A DNA stretch of 64,000 bases from Reichenbachiella carrageenanivorans (GCF_025639805.1 NZ_CP106735.1:2389501-2453500); one strand, 5' to 3'; positions 35,672 to 46,003 are shown, counted from the first letter of the stretch. Made by a program: numbers and translations. Notes: a model not told the origin generated them from the sequence alone.

Positions 35672-38047
35672 TTAAAACGGATAACCTATCCCCAGATTCC
35701 AAACCAATCTTTTGTAGTTGTCATAGTCGGGTAGTTCGAATCCTCCTCGTGAGAGATTGTTGCCGTGTCTGTTTTGACTGCCAGGGTCATATAATTTCCA
35801 AGCGGCGTCGAGTCGGAGGAGCAAAAAGGAAAAGTCCAGCCTCACGCCATAGCCGCCGCCTATGGCTATTTCTTTCAAAAAACTATCGAATTGGAATTGG
35901 CCGCCGGGTCTTACGGCTTCGTCTTGCATGGTCCATACATTGCCCATGTCTATAAAGAGTGCGCCGAATAGGAAGCCAAATATTTTGTGACGAAGTTCTA
36001 TACTCGTTTCTAGTAAGATTTCTCCTGGTTGCTCAAAGTTGTTGCTGTATACTCCTGTAGAATCTATGGGCAAGTAAGACCCAGGACCAAGTCGTCGTGG
36101 TTCCCAGGCACGAATACTGTTGCTGCCACCAGCGAAGAAGAATTCTTCGTAGGGGAGTGTTTTGTTAGCCCCATAAGGTACAGCTACACCTAAGTGGGCA
36201 CGGTACGCCATGGTTATTCTTGAGTTGATAGGTGAGGAATGTCGGTAGTCGATGTCTACTTTGGCGTATTTGAAGTACTCAAGGTTGCGGTCGGAGGCTT
36301 GTTTGGCTATGGCACTGTAGAGATTGCCGCCAGATTCTATTTGATACCTGAGGTAGGCAGATTTTTCTTGGCGATTGCCATATTCGTTGATGTTGTGCGT
36401 GACCGAAAACCAAGTGCTACTCACAAAAGAGGGAAGGAAAGAGTTTGTCAGGTTGTTGCCATTTTCTTCTAGGTCATCGAGAAATGCTTGATACTCGTCG
36501 GTCACGTTAGAATCGATAAAACTGATGTCAGCGATATTGAGCGAATAACTGCGACGTTTTTTGTAGTTCTGCCAGCTTAGAATGAGCGAAGTGTTTACGT
36601 TGGTTCGGATGTATTCAGGTCTGTTGGTGTAGTTTAGACCAAAAGATAGTCGTGTTTTTGGGTTGAGTCTACCCAGTTTGGATTTGAATTCCGATCCGAT
36701 CGGCAACATAAACTGAGGGAAGGTGAAGGTTAGATTTGCCCCGTAGTCTAGTGATGAGTAGGGGTTGCCAGTATCTGTAGCACCTGAGAGTCCTTCGAAT
36801 CCTACTCGCCCGCTCAGTTCCATTACTTCCAACCCTTTGAAAGTGTTTCTGTTTTTGATGGAGGCATTAAAAAACGGCCCTGGTAGTCCTTTGCTTACAT
36901 TCAATCCTAGCTCGGAAGAGGTCTGAAACTTCTTGAGCGGACTGGTGAATACGTTCGAAATGAATTGTCCCCCAGTGGTGTCGTAGTTCACATTGATGAA
37001 TTTGAAAATGTCCATATTAGAGAGCTGTTTTTGCGTTTCTAATGTGTTGGATTTCTTGTATAGTTCGCCAGGTTTGAGAAAGATTCTTCTGTCGAGTATT
37101 TTTTCAGAATAGCGTTTGCTATAAAACTGATAGGTCACACCTTCAAAAGCTTCGTTTTGGCGATTGGATGCTAGTCCAGAGATGTCGGCATCGGTGGTGA
37201 ATATGACCGAGTCTATGGTGTAGATTTTGTGTGCTGATAGGTTGTTTGGGTTTCGAACGGTGAGCCCGATGATTACTTTCTTGTCGCTCAGATATGAAGA
37301 GTCTACTACGAAAGTGATAAACTGCCTATTGAAATTGTAGTAGCCATTGTTGAGCATCAGGTCATTGAGTCTGTCTCTTTCTTTTACTAGATTTTCTTGT
37401 TCGTAATTTTCTCCTTTTTGCAGGGTAGATTCTGCTAGGTTTTCTTGTATTCTGTTGTAGATAGCGGTGTCGGGTATATTAAAGAAAATAGAATCGATCA
37501 CATAGGGCTGATTGCGCTCTATGGTGTAGATGCTGGACACCATTTTGTACGTTTCCTCAGAGGTGTGGCTTACTTTGGCATTGAAGTAGCCTTTCGTCTC
37601 CATATAGTTCTGGATCTTGCGGACAGTTTCATTTTCTTTGGCGGTGTCATATATCGCTAATGGCTCTCCCATACGCATTCCGAAATTGCCTTCCTTGATG
37701 TTTCGGTGCTGTTTGTTCACCTTTTTGTTCATCTTGTCTCGCAAGTTTTCCTTCTTCTTTTCCTTGTCGGTCTTGGCTATTTTTTTAGTGAATTTGGTCT
37801 GTATTTTCACTTTTTTTTGTTCGTATTTTAGCGAATCATAGCGTTTCAGTCCGCCTTGATACAGATCTACATAGGGAGACCAAGGAATAAAAAGGATCTT
37901 CCGGTTGGGTTTGTAGGCATAGAGGGATTCGATTTCGTCTTTGTCCAACTTCTCCGCACCGTCGAGCTTTTGCTCTACGAGTAAGTTTTTGCCTGCTGGC
38001 AAATACCTGCGCCCCATGCAGCCCGTCAATAGGAAAAACATGGCCAT
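35672..38047 (-). CDS. TamL-type BamA/TamA-family outer-membrane assembly lipoprotein
   Basis: From the first ATG the protein has 791 residues. It contains lipobox LTGC, the RRYLPAGKNLL segment typical of TamL, POTRA-like regions (about 95-330, including FFNIPDTAIYNRIQ and LNDLMLNNGYYNFNRQF) and a C-terminal Omp85 barrel (about 380-791, ending LGIGYPF). It would help insert outer-membrane proteins together with TamB. With this start only nine residues precede the lipid-anchor Cys, unusually short. The frame stays open for 16 more codons upstream to a stop at 38096-38098 without ATG, GTG or TTG, so the real start may be non-standard (for example ATC at 38083). The methyltransferase gene is divergent. 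Confidence 0.92.
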   Translation of the reverse strand: MAMFFLLTGCMGRRYLPAGKNLLVEQKLDGAEKLDKDEIESLYAYKPNRKILFIPWSPYVDLYQGGLKRYDSLKYEQKKVKIQTKFTKKIAKTDKEKKKENLRDKMNKKVNKQHRNIKEGNFGMRMGEPLAIYDTAKENETVRKIQNYMETKGYFNAKVSHTSEETYKMVSSIYTIERNQPYVIDSIFFNIPDTAIYNRIQENLAESTLQKGENYEQENLVKERDRLNDLMLNNGYYNFNRQFITFVVDSSYLSDKKVIIGLTVRNPNNLSAHKIYTIDSVIFTTDADISGLASNRQNEAFEGVTYQFYSKRYSEKILDRRIFLKPGELYKKSNTLETQKQLSNMDIFKFINVNYDTTGGQFISNVFTSPLKKFQTSSELGLNVSKGLPGPFFNASIKNRNTFKGLEVMELSGRVGFEGLSGATDTGNPYSSLDYGANLTFTFPQFMLPIGSEFKSKLGRLNPKTRLSFGLNYTNRPEYIRTNVNTSLILSWQNYKKRRSYSLNIADISFIDSNVTDEYQAFLDDLEENGNNLTNSFLPSFVSSTWFSVTHNINEYGNRQEKSAYLRYQIESGGNLYSAIAKQASDRNLEYFKYAKVDIDYRHSSPINSRITMAYRAHLGVAVPYGANKTLPYEEFFFAGGSNSIRAWEPRRLGPGSYLPIDSTGVYSNNFEQPGEILLETSIELRHKIFGFLFGALFIDMGNVWTMQDEAVRPGGQFQFDSFLKEIAIGGGYGVRLDFSFLLLRLDAAWKLYDPGSQNRHGNNLSRGGFELPDYDNYKRLVWNLGIGYPF

Positions 38048-38224
38048 AAGTATGGGCCCATATGAAAGTTTGAAGTTGTTGATGTTTTTCTCTGTCTAGT
38101 CGATTGTCGATGGCCTTGATTTACTGATTATCCATTAAGTTTGGAAAAATATCAGCTGTCGGTTTTAGATCGCCTTTGAATGCCGCGCAAAAGCTAATCT
38201 TTGATAAATAAAGCACAACAATTG

Positions 38225-38965
38225 ATGATTTCAAATCGAGAGTCAAAATTCATTAAATCCCTACAATTAAAAAAATTCAGACAGCTGGAAAATCAGTTTG
38301 TAGTAGAGGGTGCCAAAAATGTGCTTGAACTGCTCCAGTCTAATCTAGAGATTGTAAATGTATACGCTACCAAGGACTTTCAAGACAAACATAGCGTAGA
38401 ACTCAGTCAGGTTTCTTCTTTAGTAGTGGAAGCCAAGGCAGCTGAGCTCAGCAAAGTGGGTACGTTCACCAATAATAATTCGGTGTTGGCGATAGCCAAA
38501 ATACCTGTAGCTATTGAGATAGACTCATCTCAGTCTATTTTGGCATTTGATCGTATCAAAGATCCAGGTAATTTAGGGACTGTCATCCGAATCGCAGATT
38601 GGTATGGGTTTAAGCAAATCGTGTGTTCACCAGAGTCGGTCGATTGCTACAATCCCAAAGTAATTTCCGCTACTATGGGATCGTTTGCGCGGGTGCGTGT
38701 ACACTACACGTCACTAGCGGGCTTGCTACCTACTGCCCAGCATGTGTATGGGACTACCCTTCAGGGCGACAACATCCATCAGCTCAAGTTTCAGGAGCCA
38801 GCCATCGTAGTCTTTGGCAATGAATCCGAAGGCTTGCATGAAGAGTTGAAACAATACCTTACCCAAGAAGTCTTTATCCCCGGCTATGGTGAAGCAGAGT
38901 CCTTGAATGTGGCAGTGTCCACAGCTGTGTTTTGTGATAATTTTAGGCGATTATTGAAGAGGTAG
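38225..38965 (+). CDS. SpoU/TrmH-family RNA 2-prime-O-methyltransferase
   Basis: From the ATG at 38225 the protein has 246 residues; an in-frame TTG at 38201 would add 8. The ATG start gives MISNRESKFIKSLQLKKFR, the usual family beginning. An N-terminal substrate-binding domain (QFVVEGAKNVLELL) precedes the knotted SPOUT domain with motif 1 LDRIKDPGNLGTVIRIADWYG-like (here AFDRIKDPGNLGTVIRIA), motif 2 VVFGNESEGL and motif 3 IPGYGEAESLNVAVSTAV. It methylates a ribose in rRNA or tRNA; the site is not known. It is divergent from the TamL gene. Confidence 0.93.
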   Translation: MISNRESKFIKSLQLKKFRQLENQFVVEGAKNVLELLQSNLEIVNVYATKDFQDKHSVELSQVSSLVVEAKAAELSKVGTFTNNNSVLAIAKIPVAIEIDSSQSILAFDRIKDPGNLGTVIRIADWYGFKQIVCSPESVDCYNPKVISATMGSFARVRVHYTSLAGLLPTAQHVYGTTLQGDNIHQLKFQEPAIVVFGNESEGLHEELKQYLTQEVFIPGYGEAESLNVAVSTAVFCDNFRRLLKR

Positions 38966-39009
38966 GCTTGGTGGATTTGCTCCCGTTCATCCTGCTATAT
39001 TCTACTTCC

Positions 39010-39891
39010 CTAACCGAGCAATGATACAAATTTTTTGATCAACTCATTGGAAGTGCTTTCTTTCCAAATCAGGGAGAGATAAGTGATTTGCTTTACATTT
39101 TTCAATTCAATGAATTTGATGTCGAGGTCAAAACCATGCTGTAGGGAGGTGGGAACGATGGCTACTCCGAGCCCATTCTCAACCAGTCGAAAGATGGTGT
39201 TGGCGTGTACCGACTTGTGGGATATCTTTGGCGCAAAGCCATGATCGTCGAAAATACTCATCACCTTGTTGTAATACGTACGGCTGTAGTCGCTAGAAAA
39301 CAGGATGAAATTCTCTTGTGCAAATTGACTCAAGTCTTTGAAATTTTGCGTGTCGATTGGATGTGCTTTGGGTAGCACAATTGAGAAATTATCTTTGAAT
39401 ATCTGCCTAGAAGCAATGCCATCAGGCGCTTGCTTAGCACGAATAAATCCGATGTCGAGCTTGTTGTGCTCGATAGCAAAAATTTGATCTTCATTCGACA
39501 TCTCTTCCAGAGAGGTGTGGATTTTAGGAAATTGCTCTTTCAGTTTCAGTAGCAAGCGCGGAATCACGGCCTGCATGGCCGATCCTACAAAGCCGATATT
39601 TAATTCGCCTTCTTCCCCTTTGTCTATCAGCTTGATTGATCGTTTGATAGACTCTAGTTGATTCAAAAGGTTGGAACTTTCATCATAGAGGTATTTGCCA
39701 GCATCGGTCAGCTCTACAGTTCGTTTATTTCGGATAAAGAGCTGTACGCCCAGTTCGTCTTCGAGTTGTTTGATCTGCCTGCTGAGGCCAGGCTGCGTGA
39801 TAAACAACCTTTCAGAGGCTTTTCGGAAATGTAATTCCTGTGCTACAATCATGAAATAGCGCAAGTGCCGGAACTCTATTTGATTACTCAT
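39010..39891 (-). CDS. LysR-family transcriptional regulator, likely of hutHU
   Basis: From the ATG at 39891 the protein has 293 residues; a TTG nine bases upstream is in frame but gives no better start. The N-terminal winged helix (about 1-65) shows FRHLRYFMIVAQELHFRKASERLFITQPGLSRQIKQLEDELG. A periplasmic-binding-like effector domain follows (LNIGFVGSAMQAVIPRLL, GVAIVPTSLQ). It is divergent from hutH across a 165-base region with a perfect inverted repeat, so it most probably controls hutH-hutU and itself. The effector, perhaps urocanate or histidine, is inference. Confidence 0.93.
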   Translation of the reverse strand: MSNQIEFRHLRYFMIVAQELHFRKASERLFITQPGLSRQIKQLEDELGVQLFIRNKRTVELTDAGKYLYDESSNLLNQLESIKRSIKLIDKGEEGELNIGFVGSAMQAVIPRLLLKLKEQFPKIHTSLEEMSNEDQIFAIEHNKLDIGFIRAKQAPDGIASRQIFKDNFSIVLPKAHPIDTQNFKDLSQFAQENFILFSSDYSRTYYNKVMSIFDDHGFAPKISHKSVHANTIFRLVENGLGVAIVPTSLQHGFDLDIKFIELKNVKQITYLSLIWKESTSNELIKKFVSLLG

Positions 39892-39929
39892 GGTTATCAA
39901 TTGTTGATCTACAAAGTATTTTCAGTAAT

Positions 39930-39937
39930 CAAAATTA
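39930..39937 (-). promoter_or_regulatory. Putative -7 element for the LysR gene
   Basis: Read on the minus strand this is TAATTTTG, an exact TAnnTTTG match, 38 bases before the LysR start codon. The inverted repeat lies just upstream of it. Confidence 0.45.
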
Positions 39938-39955
39938 GCCTTTAATATTGTTTCG

Positions 39956-39983
39956 TAAATGAAAACATAGACTTTTTCATTTA
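39956..39983. promoter_or_regulatory. Perfect 10-bp inverted repeat between lysR and hutH
   Basis: TAAATGAAAA and TTTTCATTTA are exact inverted copies separated by 8 bases. The site is central in the divergent lysR-hutH region, 73 bases before hutH and beside the lysR -7 element. A LysR-type regulator typically binds such a dyad to activate one gene and repress its own. Confidence 0.65.
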
Positions 39984-40056
39984 TGAGGAATTAGTAAAAA
40001 CGTTATGTTTTTGTAGCTCCTTAATAGCAACAACCCAATTGATAAACCAATAGATC

Positions 40057-41619
40057 ATGCCGATTTTCAATTATGGAATTGATCATTTGACCCCAGGAGT
40101 AGCGATCGATATTGCCGAAGGCCGCATGATAGGAGTACTGAATGAGGAGGCCATCCAAAAGATTTTGGCCAGTCGCCAAAATGTACTTGATATCACCGAA
40201 CAGGAAAAGATCGTGTACGGAGTCAATACAGGCTTTGGCTCGTTGTGTACCACTATCATTTCCAAGGCCGATACAGGCCGATTACAGGAAAACATCCTAC
40301 GTAGCCATAGTGTGGGGGTAGGTGCAGAAACGCCGCTAGATGTGGCTAAACTTATGATGATTCTGAAAGTGCATGCTCTCTCCAAGGGCTACTCTGGTGT
40401 GGCACTCGAAACTTTGGAACGTATCATCTGGCATATTGAAAACGACTTCATTTCTTATGTGCCGCAGCAGGGTTCTGTGGGAGCATCTGGAGATTTGGCG
40501 CCATTGGCTCATTTGTTTTTGCCTCTGATAGGCGAAGGCAAAGTATGGAAAAATAAAAAGTGGATCAGCACACAAGAGCTCTTTCAGCAAGAAAACAAAG
40601 CTCCTCTGGCGCTAGGCCCGAAAGAAGGTTTGGCGCTGATCAATGGCACACAGTTTATAGCGGCTTATGCACTCAAGGGGTTTGTAAGGATGGCCAACTG
40701 TCTGGATACGGCAGACATCATAGGAGCCATGAGTTTGGAGACACTCAAAGGGTCGATGAAACCTTTTGATAAGGAACTTCATCAGATCAGACCCTATCAA
40801 GGGTCTATCTATGTGGCTGATCGCTTGGAGAAACTGGTGGAAGGTTCTGAGATTATCAATTCTCATCAAAACTGTAGCAGGGTGCAAGATCCATACTCGT
40901 TGCGTTGTATGCCACAGGTGCACGGTGCCTCTCGCAATGCTTGGCTACACCTCAAAGAAATGCTGACCATCGAGCTAAACTCTGTGACGGACAACCCCAT
41001 CATTTGTAGTGTAGACAAGACCATCAGTGGAGGCAATTTTCACGGGCAGCCTATGGCGATGCCGATTGATTATGCTTCGCTGGCTTCCGCCGAAATCGGC
41101 AATATTTCAGATCGAAGAGTGTACCTTATGCTAGAAGGAGATGTGGAGGGGTTGCCTGCTTTGCTGATGAACAACACTGGATTGAATTCAGGGTTCATGA
41201 TTCCTCAATACACCTCAGCGGCCTTGGTTAGTGAAAATAAAGGCCTTTGTTTCCCTTCGAGTGCTGATAGTGTACCTACTTCTCTAGGGCAAGAAGATCA
41301 TGTCAGTATGGGGTCTATCGGTGGCCGAAAGCTCAATACTATTTTGGACAACCTAGAGAATATCTTGGGAATAGAATTGTTCTGTTCTGCACAAGGGTTT
41401 GACTATAGAAAACCCTTAAAATCAAGTGCGATTTTGGAAGAAGTACATGCACACATCAGGGAGCATATCAGCTTTGCTACTGAAGATAGGATCTTTGGCG
41501 ACGATATGGCTAGAGCCACTGAGCTGATTAGAAATAAAGAAATAGTAGCTGTAGCGAATGGTGCAGCGGATCGACATCACATCAACTTGTACAATCATGA
41601 AGTATTCGGAATTTATTAA
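40057..41619 (+). CDS. hutH: Histidine ammonia-lyase
   Basis: This 520-residue protein belongs to the histidine/phenylalanine ammonia-lyase family. Ala143-Ser-Gly145 in [14 protein letters not shown] forms the MIO cofactor, [10 protein letters not shown] carries the catalytic Tyr, and SVTDNPI plus QPMAMPIDY follow. It deaminates histidine to urocanate, the first step of histidine catabolism. Its end overlaps hutU by 23 bases, and the reaction order matches the gene order. Confidence 0.95.
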   Translation: MPIFNYGIDHLTPGVAIDIAEGRMIGVLNEEAIQKILASRQNVLDITEQEKIVYGVNTGFGSLCTTIISKADTGRLQENILRSHSVGVGAETPLDVAKLMMILKVHALSKGYSGVALETLERIIWHIENDFISYVPQQGSVGASGDLAPLAHLFLPLIGEGKVWKNKKWISTQELFQQENKAPLALGPKEGLALINGTQFIAAYALKGFVRMANCLDTADIIGAMSLETLKGSMKPFDKELHQIRPYQGSIYVADRLEKLVEGSEIINSHQNCSRVQDPYSLRCMPQVHGASRNAWLHLKEMLTIELNSVTDNPIICSVDKTISGGNFHGQPMAMPIDYASLASAEIGNISDRRVYLMLEGDVEGLPALLMNNTGLNSGFMIPQYTSAALVSENKGLCFPSSADSVPTSLGQEDHVSMGSIGGRKLNTILDNLENILGIELFCSAQGFDYRKPLKSSAILEEVHAHIREHISFATEDRIFGDDMARATELIRNKEIVAVANGAADRHHINLYNHEVFGIY

Positions 41620-43273
41620 TCAATACGCAGCGCACCCTTACTACAAAGCACCTACGGGCGCTCAGCTGCATGCCAAATCTTGGCAGACAGAAGCCGCTCT
41701 TCGTATGCTGCTCAATAATCTGGATGCTGAAGTGGCCGAAGATCCTGCTGAGCTGGTGGTCTATGGTGGTACAGGTCAGGCGGCCCGAAACGTAGAGTCG
41801 CTGCACAAAATCATTGAGCTACTACTCAAACTAGAAATAGACGAAAGCCTACTGGTGCAATCAGGCAAACCTGTGGGTATTGTACGTACGCATGCCGAAG
41901 CACCTAGGGTCTTGATCGCCAATTCCAATTTGGTGCCTGCTTGGGCTAACTGGGAGCATTTTCAGTCACTTAAAGAACGAGGCCTAATGATGTATGGTCA
42001 GATGACGGCTGGCAGTTGGATATATATCGGTTCTCAGGGGATTCTACAAGGTACGTACGAGACTTTTGTGGCCTGCGGAGAAAAACATTTTGGCGGAAGC
42101 CTAAAAGGGAAACTGGTGGTGACAGCAGGCCTGGGAGGTATGGGGGGTGCACAGCCATTAGCAGCGACCATGGCAGGGGCTACCTTTCTAGGGGCGGATA
42201 TAGACCCTGCTCGCATTCAGAAAAGATTAGGTACGAAATACATCGATAGGATGACCCACGATTACGAAGAAGCACGTGATTGGGTGATGGAAGCTAAGGC
42301 CAAAGGTGAAAACCTGTCTGTAGGGCTAGTCGCTGATGCAGGAGATATGCTGGAACGATTGATAGCAGATGGTATTGTGCCTGAGGTGCTGACAGATCAG
42401 ACGTCGGCTCATGATCCTGTATTTGGCTATGTACCCAACGGGCTGACACTAAAGGAGGCTGCCGTGCTGAGAAAAACGGATCAGGAAAAATATAAGACGC
42501 TTTCGCTAAAAAGTATGGCGAGACATGTGGGCTTGATGCTCGATTTGCAGAAAAAGGGTAGTAAGACGTTCGACTATGGTAATAATATTCGAGCGTTTGC
42601 CAAGCAAGGAGGAGAACCCAATGCTTTCGATTTTAATGGGTTTGTTCCAGAGTATGTGCGTCCATTATTTTGCGAAGGCAAGGGGCCGTTTAGATGGGCG
42701 GCCTTGTCGGGAGATCCTGAAGATATCTATGAGACGGATCAGGCCTTGATGGAGGCATTTCCAGAAAACAAACACATGATCAACTGGTTGCAACAGGCAC
42801 AGCAAAAAGTGGCTTTTCAAGGCTTGCCTTGTAGGATTTGCTGGTTGGGTATGGGTGAACGAGAAAAAGCGGGGCTGATATTCAATGATTTGGTGAAAAC
42901 AGGGAAGGTGAAAGCGCCTATTGTGATTGGTCGAGATCATTTGGATTGTGGCTCAGTAGCTTCACCAAATCGAGAAACGGAAGGCATGAAGGATGGTACG
43001 GATGCTGTTTCTGATTGGCCTTTACTCAATTTGATGTCGAATGCTACGGGTGGAGCTACCTGGATATCCTTTCACCATGGTGGAGGAGTAGGGATGGGGT
43101 ATTCGCAGCATGCAGGGATGGTGGTGTTGGCAGATGGGACCGATCGGGCAGAGCAATGCTTGCGTCGTGTGCTGCACAATGATCCAGCCATGGGCATTTT
43201 TCGCCATCATGATGCTGGGTATGAACAAGCCTCAAAGTTTGCCGACGACTTCGATTTGAATGTTTGGAAGTAA
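41597..43273 (+). CDS. hutU: Urocanate hydratase
   Basis: From the ATG at 41597 the protein has 558 residues, the family length; an upstream in-frame ATG at 41558 would add 13 residues that do not resemble the family. Signatures are [33 protein letters not shown] (NAD-binding loop), [13 protein letters not shown], and C-terminal [20 protein letters not shown]. It converts urocanate to 4-imidazolone-5-propionate with NAD as an electrophile. It overlaps hutH by 23 bases, and a terminator follows. HutI and HutG are not in the window. Confidence 0.96.
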   Translation: MKYSEFINQYAAHPYYKAPTGAQLHAKSWQTEAALRMLLNNLDAEVAEDPAELVVYGGTGQAARNVESLHKIIELLLKLEIDESLLVQSGKPVGIVRTHAEAPRVLIANSNLVPAWANWEHFQSLKERGLMMYGQMTAGSWIYIGSQGILQGTYETFVACGEKHFGGSLKGKLVVTAGLGGMGGAQPLAATMAGATFLGADIDPARIQKRLGTKYIDRMTHDYEEARDWVMEAKAKGENLSVGLVADAGDMLERLIADGIVPEVLTDQTSAHDPVFGYVPNGLTLKEAAVLRKTDQEKYKTLSLKSMARHVGLMLDLQKKGSKTFDYGNNIRAFAKQGGEPNAFDFNGFVPEYVRPLFCEGKGPFRWAALSGDPEDIYETDQALMEAFPENKHMINWLQQAQQKVAFQGLPCRICWLGMGEREKAGLIFNDLVKTGKVKAPIVIGRDHLDCGSVASPNRETEGMKDGTDAVSDWPLLNLMSNATGGATWISFHHGGGVGMGYSQHAGMVVLADGTDRAEQCLRRVLHNDPAMGIFRHHDAGYEQASKFADDFDLNVWK

Positions 43274-43279
43274 ATAATC

Positions 43280-43306
43280 AAAGAGGTTGCTTCGAGTAAT
43301 CTCTTT
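43280..43306 (+). terminator. Terminator of hutH-hutU
   Basis: AAAGAGGTTGC pairs with GTAATCTCTTT over 11 bp (two G-T pairs) around the loop TTCGA, followed by ATTTAAA. It starts 7 bases after the hutU stop. Confidence 0.7.
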
Positions 43307-43369
43307 ATTTAAAGCTAGTATTAGCTATCTTCGAGTCTACTCGCTAATACCCAGTACTAAAAAATAAGT

Positions 43370-43846
43370 ATGCAGATCAAAGCCCATGTAGCTCTAATCG
43401 AGAAGTTTTATACCGCATTTAGTCAAAAGGATGCTAAGACGATGGCGGCATGTTATCATCAAGACTTGGCATTTGAAGATCCCGCTTTTGGCGTATTGAA
43501 TCACAGACAAGCTTGTGCAATGTGGGTGATGTTGCTCAGTGGCAGTAGTGATATTGAGATCTCTTTCAAAAATGTTTGGTCAGAAAATGAATTTGGAGGG
43601 GTGGACTGGGAGGCCAAGTATCTGTTTTCTAAAACAGGCAGAAAAGTACACAACGTGATAGATGCCAAATTTGAATTTAAAGATGGTTTGATTGTCGGCC
43701 ATAGAGATCACTTCGATTTTTATAAGTGGAGCCGTATGGCGCTAGGTATGTCAGGGGTGTTGCTAGGTTGGACTGGTTTTTTGCACCGAAAAGTTCAAGC
43801 GCAGTGTGCACAGTTGCTATCTAAGCATATGGCGGAGCATTGCTAG
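43370..43846 (+). CDS. NTF2-like (nuclear transport factor 2/SnoaL fold) protein
   Basis: This 158-residue protein has the NTF2/SnoaL-like pattern: IEKFYTAFSQKDAKTMAACYHQDLAFEDPAFG at the start, then WEAKYLFSKTGRKVHNVIDAKFEFKDGLIVGHRDHFDFYKW. Such proteins form a small cone-shaped barrel used as enzyme or binding domain. Its last 35 residues are more hydrophobic and basic. No reaction can be read from the sequence. Its stop overlaps the converging transporter gene by 4 bases. Confidence 0.82.
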   Translation: MQIKAHVALIEKFYTAFSQKDAKTMAACYHQDLAFEDPAFGVLNHRQACAMWVMLLSGSSDIEISFKNVWSENEFGGVDWEAKYLFSKTGRKVHNVIDAKFEFKDGLIVGHRDHFDFYKWSRMALGMSGVLLGWTGFLHRKVQAQCAQLLSKHMAEHC

Positions 43847-44913
43847 TCCTTTTTTTCCTCTTTCCCAAAATGAATTTCCCCATTCTTAGACAGCAGAATG
43901 GCTAGTGGACGTGTGTTTTCGAATTGTCCAAAAATAATGATCAATGTCGCTGTGATTGGTACGGATAGGATCATGCCGACGACTCCCCACATAAAACCCC
44001 AAAGCGTAAGGCTAAGTAGTACTACGAGCGGGCTGATGTTGAGCCGACTGCCCATGAGACGTGGGTCTAGGACATTGCCTACGAGTACTTGTATGCTGCC
44101 TACAGCTATCAGTACTGTTAGGGCTACACTGGTTTCTCCATATTGAATCAACCCAAACAAGGCTGGAAATACAGTGGCTACCACAGATCCTACAGAAGGG
44201 ATGAAGTTGAACAAGAAAATAAGGAATGCCCACAAGGCAGGGAGTTCAATGCCAATGATGAGTAGGGCGAAATAACTGATCAATCCAGTGAGAAAACTGG
44301 TAAAGATCTTTACGGAAATATAGTCGTCGAAGAGGTTGGTTACAGCTTCTACTGTTCCGTATATGTTGCTGCCCGCTACAGTGGTTTTCAGTACTTTTTG
44401 TATTTTTTTTTGGAAAAGGGTCTCTTCTAGAAGGAGAAAAACCACATAAATTAAAATGATAATAAACTGACCGATAATGCCTGCAAAAGATCCTGCATAG
44501 CCCATGATACTGGATTTGTATTCTGAGATGAGTGCCATATAGGTTTCGTCCAAATTGTCTATTCCGATAAGGTCTCCCACATTGAGCAAAGCACGACTGA
44601 TGTTGTCACTATACATAGGGATGTTGTTGGTCAGGTGTTGAATGTTGGTGCTTATGATTTTTCCAATGGAGTAAATCAATAAAAAAACGGTGGCGGTACT
44701 TATGGAGGTGACTAACCATTTGGGCAGTTGGTACTTGCCAATCTTGATTTTGCTTACCAGATCTCTCAATTTTTTTACAACGTACCAGATCAGTATGGCA
44801 ATAGAAAATACTTTCAAAAAATTTTGGAAGTACATCAGGGTGCCTATTGTACCTGCGACTACGATCATCCAATAGGCAACATTGGCTAGTTTGAGTTCTT
44901 TGCTTTGTTCCAT
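43843..44913 (-). CDS. AI-2E family transporter (PerM-like permease)
   Basis: This 356-residue membrane protein has about eight helices in the AI-2E/UPF0118 arrangement: two near the N-terminus (about 12-50), one about 65-90, a soluble stretch 95-150, and a cluster from 155 to 335. The family block IFLFNFIPSVGSVVATVFPALFGLI and NVLDPRLMGSRLNISPLVVLLSL are present. Family members export small molecules or sodium in exchange for protons; the substrate is unknown. The upstream DUF58 gene ends just before it with a 33-base gap. A second family member lies at 46526-47629. Confidence 0.9.
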   Translation of the reverse strand: MEQSKELKLANVAYWMIVVAGTIGTLMYFQNFLKVFSIAILIWYVVKKLRDLVSKIKIGKYQLPKWLVTSISTATVFLLIYSIGKIISTNIQHLTNNIPMYSDNISRALLNVGDLIGIDNLDETYMALISEYKSSIMGYAGSFAGIIGQFIIILIYVVFLLLEETLFQKKIQKVLKTTVAGSNIYGTVEAVTNLFDDYISVKIFTSFLTGLISYFALLIIGIELPALWAFLIFLFNFIPSVGSVVATVFPALFGLIQYGETSVALTVLIAVGSIQVLVGNVLDPRLMGSRLNISPLVVLLSLTLWGFMWGVVGMILSVPITATLIIIFGQFENTRPLAILLSKNGEIHFGKEEKKD

Positions 44914-44946
44914 TAAGTTTAAAGTTAGAGAAATTGACAGCTTTCG

Positions 44947-45858
44947 CTATCGCATTTTGGCTCTTTTGGTGAGATAGGTACTGAGTATTTTGTCAAATCC
45001 GCCTTTGATGTCTGCATCCACAAAGTCAATTTTAAGTTGGGAGCATTTCAGGAAGATATTTTTGAAAGCTTCGTCCATCTGTTGCTTATACACTTTTTTG
45101 ATTTCTGTAGGGGTCAGTTTTACCACCTGACCTGTTTCTAAATCTTCAAATCGATAAGGGCGATCTTCAAATTCAAAATTGAGTTCGGTTGCTTTGTCAT
45201 TGACATGAAAAAGTAACACTTCGTGTTTGTTGTGCTTCAGGTGATTCAACGCAGAGAAGATTTCTTCTTGGTTGGTTTCGTTTTGTAGCATATCGGAAAA
45301 TATGACTACGAGGGAGCGTTTGGGTATTTTTTCTGCTACTTCATGGAGTACTTGCGCCACATTGGTTTTTTGTTGTATAGCTGGCTGGTCAAATAGTCGT
45401 TGATAGTGTTTAAGCAAGTTGTGCAAGTGTGTGGAGGTAGATTTGGCGTCGGATTGGAAGTCTATTTTTTCACCGAAAGTAAAAAGGCCAACAGCATCTC
45501 GTTGCTTCTGTAGCAAAAAGGAAATCGCAGCACCTGCCAGTATCGAAAATTTGATTTTGCCATATTCGGGCTTGGGGTAGTACATAGAAGATGAGGCATC
45601 CAGTACCATATAGCACCTAAGGTTAGTCTCTTCTTCGTATCTTTTAGTGTATAGTCGGTCGGTCTTGGCATATACTTTCCAGTCGATGTGGCGTGTACTT
45701 TCACCATAGTTGTAGAGTCTGTGTTCTGCAAATTCTACCGAAAACCCATGGTAAGGAGATTTGTGCAATCCAGTAATGAAGCCTTCCACCAGTTGCTTTG
45801 CCAAAAGCTCTACATTGGCATACTCTTTTAGTTTATTGATGTCGATATCTAGCTTCAC
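44947..45858 (-). CDS. DUF58 domain protein (VWA-like)
   Basis: This 303-residue cytoplasmic protein has the DUF58 core: FAEHRLYNYGESTRHIDWKVYAKTDRLYTKRYEEE, then MVLDASSSM, in which Asp87-x-Ser-x-Ser is a MIDAS-type metal site of a von Willebrand A fold. DUF58 proteins usually sit with MoxR-type ATPases in envelope-stress or chaperone clusters, but no MoxR gene lies next to this one in the window. It precedes the AI-2E transporter gene on the same strand. Confidence 0.9.
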   Translation of the reverse strand: MKLDIDINKLKEYANVELLAKQLVEGFITGLHKSPYHGFSVEFAEHRLYNYGESTRHIDWKVYAKTDRLYTKRYEEETNLRCYMVLDASSSMYYPKPEYGKIKFSILAGAAISFLLQKQRDAVGLFTFGEKIDFQSDAKSTSTHLHNLLKHYQRLFDQPAIQQKTNVAQVLHEVAEKIPKRSLVVIFSDMLQNETNQEEIFSALNHLKHNKHEVLLFHVNDKATELNFEFEDRPYRFEDLETGQVVKLTPTEIKKVYKQQMDEAFKNIFLKCSQLKIDFVDADIKGGFDKILSTYLTKRAKMR

Positions 45859-46003
45859 TTTTTATTGATTTGTATGGTCTACGCATGCAAGATAGAAATG
45901 ATCGGCTTTGTTGCCAATATTATAATTCCAAAGCGCTTTTGAGTATAAATTTTTAATGGAAAAATGGGTCAGGGTTAATCTAGCCTATAATATATGTAGT
46001 CAT

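Noticed and set aside
35735..35760. GTTCGAATCC stretch resembling a tRNA T-loop
   Set aside because: It lies inside the TamL reading frame and no acceptor, D or anticodon arms surround it.
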